From: Acidobacteriota bacterium
GTDB taxonomy: Bacteria; Acidobacteriota; Holophagae; Thermotomaculales; Thermotomaculaceae
Direction of reading: 5' to 3'
NCBI GenBank assembly: GCA_026986725.1
Contig: JALSOA010000040.1
Location: forward strand, 1 to 49,136
Length of the DNA stretch: 49,136 nucleotides
The notes beneath the pieces were generated by a model. The model saw only the letters and a program-made list of their open reading frames with translations. It ran no database searches and was not told where the DNA came from. The translations under genes and the position numbers were made by a program. Shown here one piece after another: positions 32,207-39,731 of this stretch. Numbering within the stretch: position 1 is the stretch's first letter; each line of letters opens with the position of its first letter.

Positions 32207-32962
32207 ATGAGATTAATAATTCTTGCTGCTGGAAAGGGCTCAAGGCTCTGGCCATTGACCAAAGAGACTCCAAAATCGCTTCTTAAACTTGAAGACGGAA
32301 GCACCATGCTTGAAAGGCAATTGCATGAGGCTGTAAATTGTAAGTATATTGATAGGGTTACTGTAATTACAGGGTACAGAAGTGATATGGTTGAAAAAAA
32401 AATTGAGGAATTTAAAGAGATTTTCCCTGTTGATTATATTTTCAATCCTCTGTATAACATTTCCAACAACCTTGTTTCTCTCTGGACTGCAACATGTTTA
32501 ATGGAACAGGAGGATTTTGCAATTACCAATGGAGATAACATTTACAGAAATGGGGTGTTTAACAGGATATTTTCTCAATTGGAAAGGGAGGGTGATCTTA
32601 TAGCAATAACCATTGATCACAAAGAAAATTACGATGATGATGATATGAAAGTTAAACTGGATGAAAATCGTAATGTGGTAAGGGTAAGCAAGGAAATTCC
32701 CATAGAAGAAACAGATGCAGAATCTGTAGGATTTGCGATTGTCAGGGGAGAAAGGGCAAGGGGCTTATTTGTGAATGCAATGGTTGATCTTTTAAGGGAT
32801 GAGGCATATCTAAATAAATTCTGGCTTGAAGTTTTTAACAGACTTACTGAAGAGGGGTTCAGGATTGAAACTGTTGAAATACAACACTCGGATTGGCAGG
32901 AACTTGATTTCCATCCGGATATAGAGTTGATAAAGAGGTTTATATTAAAGAGTATTGATTAA
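32207..32962 (+). CDS. LicC-like sugar/choline-phosphate cytidylyltransferase
   Basis: 251-residue nucleotidyltransferase. The Rossmann-like pyrophosphorylase motif LAAGKGSRLWPLT binds CTP, then PKSLLKL. NPLYNISNNLVSLW, NGDNIYRN and YDDDDMKVKLD match LicC-type phosphocholine and inositol-phosphate cytidylyltransferases. ITIDHKENYDDDD forms the metal-binding region. Starts right after asnB with GAGGGAG upstream. It probably makes a CDP-activated group for the TagF-like transferase or a related decoration. Confidence 0.8.
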   Translation: MRLIILAAGKGSRLWPLTKETPKSLLKLEDGSTMLERQLHEAVNCKYIDRVTVITGYRSDMVEKKIEEFKEIFPVDYIFNPLYNISNNLVSLWTATCLMEQEDFAITNGDNIYRNGVFNRIFSQLEREGDLIAITIDHKENYDDDDMKVKLDENRNVVRVSKEIPIEETDAESVGFAIVRGERARGLFVNAMVDLLRDEAYLNKFWLEVFNRLTEEGFRIETVEIQHSDWQELDFHPDIELIKRFILKSID

Positions 32963-32986
32963 CTCATTTTAAAACACCCTGTTAGG

Positions 32987-32995
32987 TGATATAAT
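32987..32995 (+). promoter_or_regulatory. Extended -10 promoter of the DAHP synthase gene
   Basis: TGATATAAT is a perfect extended -10. It lies 31 bases before the GTG start at 33027 and separates this gene from the glycan operon. Confidence 0.6.
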
Positions 32996-33026
32996 TTTAT
33001 TTTGCAAAAACATTGAGGTGGCAGGT

Positions 33027-33848
33027 GTGCTTAAAGTTGAACAGAAGAGGCCGACAAAAATAGTTGATATTTCAGGGACAAAGGTTGGTGGGGGACATTT
33101 CTTGTTCTGCGCAGGTCCCTGTGCGGTTGAATCAAGAGAACTCCTTTTTAAAATAGCAGATTACCTTAAAAAAACCCCGGTAAACCTTTTGCGAGGTGGT
33201 GCTTTTAAACCGCGTACATCTCCATATTCATTTCAGGGGCTTGGAGAAGATGGACTGAAAATTTTAAAAGAAGTAAGTGAGTATCTTGGAATACCGTTTG
33301 TATCTGAGGTTACTGATACGAAGTATGTGGAGATTGTTTACAAATACGCAGATTGTTTTCAGATCGGCTCAAGGAATATGAGTTCTTTTGAACTTTTAAA
33401 GGAAGTGGGGAAAACGGATAAGCCTGTTTTGTTAAAGAGGGGAATGGCTGCAACTGTAAAAGAGTTTTTGAATGCCGCCGAGTATATATTAAACGAAGGC
33501 AATGAAAATGTAATTCTCTGTGAAAGAGGGATACGCTCTTTTGACCCTGAATTTAGAAATATACTTGACTTAAATGCAGTTGCTTTCTTAAAACAAAAAA
33601 CCTTTCTTCCTGTTATTGTTGACCCAAGCCATGGCACAGGGAAAAGATCTCTTGTAAGAAGATTGTCCCTTGCTGCGATAGCCGCAGGCTCTGATGGCAT
33701 TATTGTTGAAACTCACCCGAACCCAGAAAAAGCCCTATCCGATGGATTTCAATCTCTGAATATAAAGGAATTTATCTCACTCTCACAGGAAATTTCATCT
33801 TTTGTTTCTTATTCTGGCTATGAATTGCAAAAACACCAAAAAGATTGA
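33027..33848 (+). CDS. aroF: 3-deoxy-7-phosphoheptulonate (DAHP) synthase, type I beta
   Basis: First enzyme of the shikimate pathway, condensing phosphoenolpyruvate with erythrose 4-phosphate. About 273 residues, the size of the core-only (AroF/KdsA-like) class without an added regulatory domain. Motifs: CAGPCAVES, RGGAFKPRTSPYSFQG, QIGSRNMSSF, LLKRGMAATV, LCERGIR and VDPSHGTGKR, covering the PEP and metal sites. GTG 33027 is preferred because GAGGTGG ends six bases upstream; GTG 33018 is also in frame. The end overlaps the HhH-GPD gene by 29 bases. Confidence 0.92.
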   Translation: MLKVEQKRPTKIVDISGTKVGGGHFLFCAGPCAVESRELLFKIADYLKKTPVNLLRGGAFKPRTSPYSFQGLGEDGLKILKEVSEYLGIPFVSEVTDTKYVEIVYKYADCFQIGSRNMSSFELLKEVGKTDKPVLLKRGMAATVKEFLNAAEYILNEGNENVILCERGIRSFDPEFRNILDLNAVAFLKQKTFLPVIVDPSHGTGKRSLVRRLSLAAIAAGSDGIIVETHPNPEKALSDGFQSLNIKEFISLSQEISSFVSYSGYELQKHQKD

Positions 33849-34473
33849 AGAGATCAGGAAAAGATTGTACAACTTTTATGGTCCGCTAAACTGGTGGCCG
33901 GCAGACAATACCTTTGAGGTATGTGTTGGGGCAATTTTAACACAGAATACCTCATGGAAGAATGTTGAAAAGGCCATTCAAAATTTGAAAAAAGCGAAAA
34001 TTCTTGATTGCAGAACTATTGCTGAAGAGCGAGAAAAATTTATAGCAAACCTTATAAAACCTTCTGGTTATTTCAATCAAAAAGCAAAAAAATTGAAGGC
34101 TTTCTGTGTTTTTTTAAAAGAAAATTACGGTTGTTCATTGAATGAATTTTTTAATTCTGGAAATGTGGAGGATCTTAGAAAAAAGTTGTTGTCTATATGG
34201 GGGATAGGAAAAGAAACTGCGGATTCAATTCTTCTTTATGCAGGGAACAAACCTGTTTTTGTTGTTGATGCTTACACAAAAAGGGTTTTCTCGAGGCATG
34301 GTATATGTAACGAGGATGTTGAATATGACCAATTAAGAAATTGTGTTGAAAATACTATTTATAAAAATGTTTCTTTTTACAATGAATTTCATGCCGGGCT
34401 GGTGTCTATCGGAAAAGATTATTGCAAAAAAACATCTCCTGTTTGTAACTTATGCCCTCTTAAGGATGTTTAA
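33820..34473 (+). CDS. HhH-GPD DNA glycosylase (endonuclease III-like)
   Basis: 217-residue base-excision glycosylase of the endonuclease III superfamily. The N-terminal WWPADNTFEVCVGAILTQNTSW is the family entry. The helix-hairpin-helix is IWGIGKETAD, with Lys in the place of the lyase nucleophile, and VVDAYTKRV supplies the catalytic Asp. The C-terminus has C-x6-C-x2-C (YCKKTSPVCNLCPLKDV) but stops where the fourth iron-sulfur cysteine should be, so the cluster is incomplete or absent. ATG 33820 lies inside the aroF-like gene, and no ribosome site is evident. A TTG at 33802 is an alternative. Confidence 0.82.
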   Translation: MNCKNTKKIEEIRKRLYNFYGPLNWWPADNTFEVCVGAILTQNTSWKNVEKAIQNLKKAKILDCRTIAEEREKFIANLIKPSGYFNQKAKKLKAFCVFLKENYGCSLNEFFNSGNVEDLRKKLLSIWGIGKETADSILLYAGNKPVFVVDAYTKRVFSRHGICNEDVEYDQLRNCVENTIYKNVSFYNEFHAGLVSIGKDYCKKTSPVCNLCPLKDV

Positions 34474-34497
34474 TGGCTTTTTTTTTCCTTTCCTTTC

Positions 34498-34506
34498 TGT
34501 CATAAT
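34498..34506 (+). promoter_or_regulatory. Extended -10 promoter of the parvulin/SurA operon
   Basis: TGTCATAAT, one mismatch from TGnTATAAT, lies 29 bases before the ATG at 34536, with GGGAG between them. Confidence 0.5.
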
Positions 34507-34535
34507 TAAAAGGATAAACTTTTTGGGAGAGTGGT

Positions 34536-35426
34536 ATGAGGAAATTCGGTTCAATTTTTTTGATAATTATCTTATTTTTATTCAATCTGTCCTGCAGAAA
34601 GGAGGGCAGGTATTATGAAGGGGGAGGAAAGGTAATTGCCAATATAAACGGGTATAAGTTAACGGAAGATAAGTATAATCTTCTTGTTGAAACCCTTCCT
34701 GAAAAGGCAAAGAAGCAGTTTCAGGGAGAGGATGGAAAGAAAAAACTTATTGATCAGTTGACGGTACAGAAATTGCTTGTGCAGGAGGCAAGGAGGCTTC
34801 ATCTTGATAAAAAGCCTGAATTTTTGGTAAAAAGAGAGATGGATGAAGATTCCTTGCTTCTGGAACAGTACTACAAGTATCTGTTCAGGAATTACAAGCC
34901 GGATGAAAAGGCTTTAAAGGCTTTTTATAATTCTCACAGTGATCTTTTTGGAGGAAAAGAGCAGTTTGAAGCCTATCACATACTTGTTACCCCGAAAAAA
35001 GATGCAAGGATATTCAATACCAAAAAGTCAGATGCCATAAATGAAAATCAGGCTAAAAAGAAACTGGCTATGATAAAATCCCTGTTGAAAAAGGGAGTGC
35101 CTTTTGAGAAGGTTGCAAAAGAGTACTCTGAAGGCCCTTCTGCACCAAGGGGTGGATACCTTGGTAAATTTAACCTTGGAAGAATGATCCCTGAGTTTGA
35201 AGAGGCATTGAAAAAGATGAAACCAGGGGAAGTAAGCGATGTTGTAAAAACAAGATTTGGGTATCACATAATTTACCTTAAAAACAGAGTAAAACCGGCA
35301 CCAAAACCATTTGAAAAATTAAGTGATTCAGAGAAAAACATGGTTTTACAGGCTTATTTCAGAGATCTTCTTAATAAGAAGATTGAGGAGTTGAGGTCAA
35401 CAGCGAGTATAGTGATTGCAAAATAG
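34536..35426 (+). CDS. Parvulin-type peptidyl-prolyl isomerase lipoprotein
   Basis: 296-residue periplasmic folding factor. The signal peptide ends in the lipobox LSC, so it is probably lipidated at Cys20. A SurA/PrsA-type chaperone domain (about 35-150) leads to a complete parvulin domain: AYHILVTPK, FEKVAKEYSEGPSAPRGG, LGRMIPEFEEALKKMKPGE and TRFGYHIIYLK. All parvulin landmarks are present, so isomerase activity is expected. First of three related genes. Its length fits PrsA/PpiC-like proteins. Confidence 0.88.
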   Translation: MRKFGSIFLIIILFLFNLSCRKEGRYYEGGGKVIANINGYKLTEDKYNLLVETLPEKAKKQFQGEDGKKKLIDQLTVQKLLVQEARRLHLDKKPEFLVKREMDEDSLLLEQYYKYLFRNYKPDEKALKAFYNSHSDLFGGKEQFEAYHILVTPKKDARIFNTKKSDAINENQAKKKLAMIKSLLKKGVPFEKVAKEYSEGPSAPRGGYLGKFNLGRMIPEFEEALKKMKPGEVSDVVKTRFGYHIIYLKNRVKPAPKPFEKLSDSEKNMVLQAYFRDLLNKKIEELRSTASIVIAK

Positions 35427-35430
35427 TAAC

Positions 35431-36387
35431 ATGAAGAGGGTTTTTTACTTTCTTTTAATAATTACATTGTTTATTTCGGGGGCAGGATGTGGGAAGAAAA
35501 CATCTCATTCTCCTGTTCCTGACAATGTGATTGCAACAATAGACGATTACTATGTTTTCAGGAATGAATTTTTGTTTTTTGTGCAGTTAAATTATAGAGA
35601 TATACTTGAAAAAAAGGATCAGTTCATACTTTCAAGAATACTTGATGATTACATAAAAAGGAGAATGATATACCTTTACCTGAAAGAAAAGAATCTTTTG
35701 CCAAAAAGTGATGACATTGCAGAGTATATTAAGTTTCACAAATTGGAAAGGTATTACAATAGCCTTGACCTGAAACATAAAAGATACTTTGTTTTCTTTA
35801 TTATTCTTGAACTTGACGATGAAATATTTAAAAATTATCTTATTTCTGAATATGTTAGAGTGTCTGACAGAGAAATTAAGGATTACTATGAAAACAAAAG
35901 TGAGGATTTTATTAAGAAAAAAACCTATTGTTTTAGCAGGTTTCACAGCAAGTATAAGGACCTTATGGAAGACGCAAGAAAGTGGATAGTTAGAAAGAAG
36001 AGGGATGAGAACTTTGTAAGATTCAGGTACAGAGATATAGATGTGGAATCAAACTGTTACAATGATGATGAAATTCCAGAGGAATTTTTGAAGGTTTTAA
36101 AAAAATTGAGAGTGGGGAGAGTATCAAAGGTGATAAAAATAAAAATAGGCACCAATGAGGATTACAATATGTTCTGGCTTAAAAAGGTTATCCCGGCAAG
36201 AAAACTAAAATTTGAAGAGGTAAAAGATATGATTTACAATAAAATTGAAATGAAGAAATACTCAAAGGTTGAAGAAAAAGTACTTAAACAGATAAACAAA
36301 AAGTACAGGGTAATGGTTTATCCCTCAAATATATTGATTTTCAGGTACAATGGAGTTTTCCCAGTGTATTTTTCGGAGGCGAAATGA
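35431..36387 (+). CDS. SurA-like lipoprotein with degenerate parvulin domain
   Basis: 318-residue protein starting at ATG 35431, four bases after the preceding stop. A signal peptide ends near SGAGC, a plausible lipobox. The chaperone-like region (IDDYYVFRNEFLFFV) has the SurA pattern. In the place of the parvulin domain is a divergent region (about 160-260) in which the glycine-rich segment and the FGYHII element of the first protein are missing. It therefore looks like a non-catalytic chaperone paralogue. The next gene overlaps by ATGA. It is rich in Tyr, Arg and Lys and otherwise unrecognised. Confidence 0.65.
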   Translation: MKRVFYFLLIITLFISGAGCGKKTSHSPVPDNVIATIDDYYVFRNEFLFFVQLNYRDILEKKDQFILSRILDDYIKRRMIYLYLKEKNLLPKSDDIAEYIKFHKLERYYNSLDLKHKRYFVFFIILELDDEIFKNYLISEYVRVSDREIKDYYENKSEDFIKKKTYCFSRFHSKYKDLMEDARKWIVRKKRDENFVRFRYRDIDVESNCYNDDEIPEEFLKVLKKLRVGRVSKVIKIKIGTNEDYNMFWLKKVIPARKLKFEEVKDMIYNKIEMKKYSKVEEKVLKQINKKYRVMVYPSNILIFRYNGVFPVYFSEAK

Positions 36388-37349
36388 GAAAGTTTATTTT
36401 AATCGTATTTATTTTATGCTTCCTGTCGTTAGATGCTAAAGTGATAGATAAGATCGCAATAATTGTAAACAATCGTGCAGTTACATTGCATGAACTTGAA
36501 AAGATATATCAGGTTCGTTCTTCTGAACTTTACAGAAAATATGCAGGAGAGGAACTTGCAAAGAGACTTAAAGAACTGAAAAAACAGGTGATTGAGGATA
36601 AACTTAATGAATTGTTGTTACTTGAAAAGGCTTCTCAGGAAGGGATAACCATAAGTGATGAAATGATGAACGATTTTATTAGGGGGTTGATGAAGCAGAA
36701 CAACATTGAAACGGAAGAGCAATTTAACGATATCCTGATGCAACAAATGGGGATGACACTTGAAGAGTTTAAGAAAACTCAAAAAACCCAATACATTGCA
36801 AGAACTGTAATTCAACAGTTTGTTATCAATAAGATAGTGATTGATGAGGCAGAAATGAGAGCGTATTACGATGATCACATAAAAGAATTTCAAACCCCGT
36901 TTACCTATTCAATTCAAGAAATAGTACTATACTTTGAACCTTCCACAAAGCAGTTTGTTGAGCAAAGGGCAAGGTCAATTTTAAGTGATATTAAAACCGG
37001 GAAAATAGATTTTTCAACTGCTGTATCCCTTTACTCTGAAGCAAGTTCTAAAGAATTGAATGGTGAATTAAAAAATTTAAAACTTGGAGATTTAAACCCT
37101 GCAATTGAAAAGGCAGCCATTTCCCTGAATGTGGGAGATGTCACTCTTGTTGAATTGAGTGATTCAATACACATAATAAAATTAATAGAAAAAAAAGAGC
37201 CAGAACCATTGCCGTTTGAAAAAGTGAAAAGCAAAATTGAGAACAAACTTAGACAACCACTTGTTCAGGACAAAATAAACGAGTTTTTGAAAAAATTAAA
37301 GAGTATTTATTATGTTAGGATAGATGTAAAGCCGGAAGAGTTAAAATGA
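36384..37349 (+). CDS. surA: SurA-family periplasmic chaperone / peptidyl-prolyl isomerase
   Basis: 321-residue protein, signal peptide 1-18 (MRKFILIVFILCFLSLDA). The N-terminal SurA domain begins VIDKIAIIVNNRAVTLHELE, very close to the SurA consensus, and contains the helical chaperone core (to about 170). One parvulin-like domain follows (IQEIVLYFEP, KIDFSTAVSLYSEAS, GDLNPAIEKAAISLNVGDVT), with weak catalytic motifs. It helps outer-membrane proteins fold, such as the TonB-dependent receptor upstream. Starts by ATGA overlap and overlaps the S4 gene in the same way. Confidence 0.8.
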   Translation: MRKFILIVFILCFLSLDAKVIDKIAIIVNNRAVTLHELEKIYQVRSSELYRKYAGEELAKRLKELKKQVIEDKLNELLLLEKASQEGITISDEMMNDFIRGLMKQNNIETEEQFNDILMQQMGMTLEEFKKTQKTQYIARTVIQQFVINKIVIDEAEMRAYYDDHIKEFQTPFTYSIQEIVLYFEPSTKQFVEQRARSILSDIKTGKIDFSTAVSLYSEASSKELNGELKNLKLGDLNPAIEKAAISLNVGDVTLVELSDSIHIIKLIEKKEPEPLPFEKVKSKIENKLRQPLVQDKINEFLKKLKSIYYVRIDVKPEELK

Positions 37350-37609
37350 GGATTGACCTTTTTTTGAAAAAGGTTCTTATAATAAAAAGAAGAACTCTTG
37401 CCCAGGAGCTGATAAAATCAGGAAGAGTTTTTCTGAATGGTCAGATGGCAAAACCGGGGAAGGATGTTAAGGAAGGTGATGTTATTATATTCCCTTTGAG
37501 GAAAAGGAAATTGACTATAAAGATTAAAGCCATACCAAATAGGCCCGTAAAAAAGGGTGATGAGTTGAACTATTATGAGGTGTTAAAAGAGGAGAGAATT
37601 GATGGATGA
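37346..37609 (+). CDS. S4-domain RNA-binding protein (RqcP/Hsp15-like)
   Basis: 87-residue small protein almost entirely an S4 domain: MRIDLFLKKVLIIKRRTLAQ, SGRVFLNGQ and GKDVKEGDVIIF. Such small S4 proteins (Hsp15/HslR, RqcP) bind ribosomal or tRNA structures, often in ribosome rescue. The exact role is not defined by the sequence. It overlaps surA by ATGA and the YhaM-like gene by 8 bases, so it is in the same operon. Confidence 0.82.
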   Translation: MRIDLFLKKVLIIKRRTLAQELIKSGRVFLNGQMAKPGKDVKEGDVIIFPLRKRKLTIKIKAIPNRPVKKGDELNYYEVLKEERIDG

Positions 37610-38564
37610 TCACATATTTATTAAAGACTTAAAGCCTGAATCAAAGGTAGAAGGCATATATCTCTTAAAACTCATTGGTTTGAGAGACAAAAAAAACGGT
37701 GGCCATTACCTTTTAATGAAGTTTGCAGATATGAGTGGAGAGATAATGGGCATGATGTGGGATAGAATTGAGGGGGTTATTGATAATCTAAAACCTGGGG
37801 ATTTTGTCAGGGTCAGGTTCAGGGTGCAGATTTACAACAACAATCTGCAGGCAGTTGTCTCAAAAATAGAAAAGGTAAGTGACAGAGATATCAAAAATTC
37901 GGATATTTACTTTCCCACATCCAGTATCCCTGCTGAGACATTGTACCGGGCTATTGTTGAGTTTGTTGAGAGAGAGATAATGGATGAAAAGATAAAAGAA
38001 CTTGTTTTCAGAGTTTACAGGGACCCGGAATTGAAACCAATGATGCTAAAAGCACCTGCTGCCAAATCACTTCACCATGCCTACAGAGGGGGTTATCTTG
38101 AACATGTTTTATCTCTTTTAAAACTTGCAAAGAATGTTATGGATATTTACCCCTATGTAAACAAAGATATTGTTTACACCGGTATTCTATTTCACGATTT
38201 AGGTAAACTCTGGGAGTTATCCTATGAAAGAGAGTTCAATTACACCACAAAGGGGAGGCTTTTAGGTCACATTGCAATTGAGTACGAGTTTATTTCAGAT
38301 AAAATGAAAGAAATAACCGATTTCCCTGAGGAGTATAAACTGCACATTCAACACATAATACTTTCCCACCATGGTGAACTGGAGTTTGGATCCCCAAAAA
38401 GACCTAAAACTCCGGAGGCATTACTTGTTTCCACAATAGATAATCTGGATGCAAAGATGAATGCAATGAAGAATGCTATAGATTCTGATTTACAATCAGA
38501 CCACCCTGACTGGACACCTTATCTACCAATGTTTGAAAGAGTAATATTCAAAAAAAGGCCATAG
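37602..38564 (+). CDS. yhaM: YhaM-like 3'-5' exoribonuclease (OB-fold and HD domain)
   Basis: 320-residue nuclease-like protein. The N-terminal OB fold (about 5-90, LMKFADMSGEIMGMMWD) binds single-stranded nucleic acid. The C-terminal HD domain has LHHAYRGGYLEHVLS, FHDLGKLWEL and ILSHHGELEFG, the last three holding metal ligands. The order matches YhaM/CBF1. ATG 37602 has GGAG seven bases upstream; a TTG just before it is possible. Last gene of the operon. The substrate is presumably RNA or single-stranded DNA. Confidence 0.88.
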   Translation: MDDHIFIKDLKPESKVEGIYLLKLIGLRDKKNGGHYLLMKFADMSGEIMGMMWDRIEGVIDNLKPGDFVRVRFRVQIYNNNLQAVVSKIEKVSDRDIKNSDIYFPTSSIPAETLYRAIVEFVEREIMDEKIKELVFRVYRDPELKPMMLKAPAAKSLHHAYRGGYLEHVLSLLKLAKNVMDIYPYVNKDIVYTGILFHDLGKLWELSYEREFNYTTKGRLLGHIAIEYEFISDKMKEITDFPEEYKLHIQHIILSHHGELEFGSPKRPKTPEALLVSTIDNLDAKMNAMKNAIDSDLQSDHPDWTPYLPMFERVIFKKRP

Positions 38565-38590
38565 TATCACTATTTGGTAATGGGTAAAAG

Positions 38591-38615
38591 GTTCTGGTAG
38601 TGTTTTTTCCAGAAC
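38591..38615 (+). terminator. Weak terminator-like hairpin after the yhaM operon
   Basis: GTTCTGG pairs with CCAGAAC across an 11-base loop. The T-run comes only about ten bases later (38628-38633), so this is a poor intrinsic terminator. Confidence 0.35.
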
Positions 38616-38870
38616 ATGCAGGAAAAATTTTTTAATTGTGAATTTAAAAAGGGAAAAATCTCCATCAATCCATAATTCGCCCTGCACCACGATGAAAATT
38701 TTTGTGGTAATTGACAATTTGTTAATGTGCTATGTCAGAAATGGGGTGGCTTTAAACTTATGGAACATGGTGTGGGACTGGAGCCTAACAACTAAATTTA
38801 AATAGATATATTTCCGTAGTTAAAACCAGCATCTAAAACCTAACACCTACTAATACCGGGTATCTATTTA

Positions 38871-38879
38871 TGCTATAAT
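38871..38879 (+). promoter_or_regulatory. Extended -10 promoter of queH, nearly leaderless
   Basis: TGCTATAAT ends nine bases before the queH ATG, so the transcript would begin about three bases upstream of the start codon. The palindrome ATACCGGGTAT at 38853-38863 covers the -35 zone and could be an operator. Confidence 0.6.
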
Positions 38880-38888
38880 CTTTCTGTT

Positions 38889-39731
38889 ATGAGAAAGAGA
38901 CTTTTGCTTCACATTTGTTGTGCCCCTGACGGGGTTTATATTCCGGAAAAACTTTCAGAAGATTACGAAGTGATCTGCTATTTTTACAATCCCAATATCT
39001 TCCCGAAAGAGGAGTATGAAAAGAGAAAATCCGAAATGGAGAGGGTTGCGAAGCTAAAGGGATATAAGCTGGTGGTGGGAGAGTACAATTTTCAGGATTT
39101 TGTGAAAAGGGCTGAGAAACTTTACTATTTGCCTGAAAAGTCAGCAAGATGCGACTTCTGCATTGCCATGAGGCTTGAAGATAGTGCAAGGAAGGCAAAG
39201 GAAATGGGGTGCGATGTTTTTGCAACAGTGCTCACGGTTTCTCCCCACAAGGATTTTGAAAGGATAAATGAGTTGGGGGAAAAGATTGCAGAAAGGTATG
39301 GGGTTAACTATTTGCCTTCAAATTTTAAAAAGAATGACGGGTTTAAAAGATCTGTTGAAGAGGGGAAACGGTTGAACCTTTACAGGCAGGATTACTGTGG
39401 TTGCGAGTCTTCCCTTGTTTATAGAAGGATGTTTAAGGATGCTGAAAGCAGGGATACAGTTTTCCTTTTTTACGGAGAGAGGGTTGGTATTTACGACCTT
39501 GACAGTGTTAAGAGATTTCTTGAAAGAAACAATTGTTTAACCGGCTTTGTGTTTTATAAAGAGGAGCCGACTGAAAATGTTTTAAGGTATGCCTATGAGT
39601 TAAGGCTTTTCGTTGAGCCTTTCTCCAAACTTGATTGGAGAAAGAGAATTTTTGAGAAAAAGGGGAAAAAGGTTGAGATTTTGAAACTTACAGATATTGC
39701 AAACAGGGATATTTTCCTTGACCCCTGTTAA
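38889..39731 (+). CDS. queH: Epoxyqueuosine reductase QueH
   Basis: 280-residue iron-sulfur enzyme for the last step of queuosine synthesis in tRNA. The DUF208/QueH cysteines are present: HICCAPDG (Cys10-Cys11), RCDFC (Cys88, Cys91) and YCGCESS (Cys170, Cys172). The catalytic core ends near residue 180. About 100 further residues follow without recognised motif (FLFYGERVGIYDLD and onward), making it longer than most QueH. The gene is probably transcribed alone from an extended -10 promoter with almost no leader and no ribosome site. Its stop interlocks with that of the convergent patatin gene. Confidence 0.92.
   Translation: MRKRLLLHICCAPDGVYIPEKLSEDYEVICYFYNPNIFPKEEYEKRKSEMERVAKLKGYKLVVGEYNFQDFVKRAEKLYYLPEKSARCDFCIAMRLEDSARKAKEMGCDVFATVLTVSPHKDFERINELGEKIAERYGVNYLPSNFKKNDGFKRSVEEGKRLNLYRQDYCGCESSLVYRRMFKDAESRDTVFLFYGERVGIYDLDSVKRFLERNNCLTGFVFYKEEPTENVLRYAYELRLFVEPFSKLDWRKRIFEKKGKKVEILKLTDIANRDIFLDPC

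Larger units (their letters stand above)
38565..38888. other. 324-base non-coding region between yhaM-like gene and queH
   Basis: No convincing ORF is present. It holds an 11-base-loop hairpin GTTCTGG/CCAGAAC (38591-38615) near the yhaM end, an AT-rich stretch, the palindrome ATACCGGGTAT (38853-38863), and the queH promoter. No riboswitch fold was recognised. Confidence 0.6.

Noticed and set aside
38565-38888. Possible preQ1 riboswitch before queH
   Set aside because: The transcript seems to begin about three bases before the ATG, and no preQ1 aptamer-like pseudoknot could be recognised.
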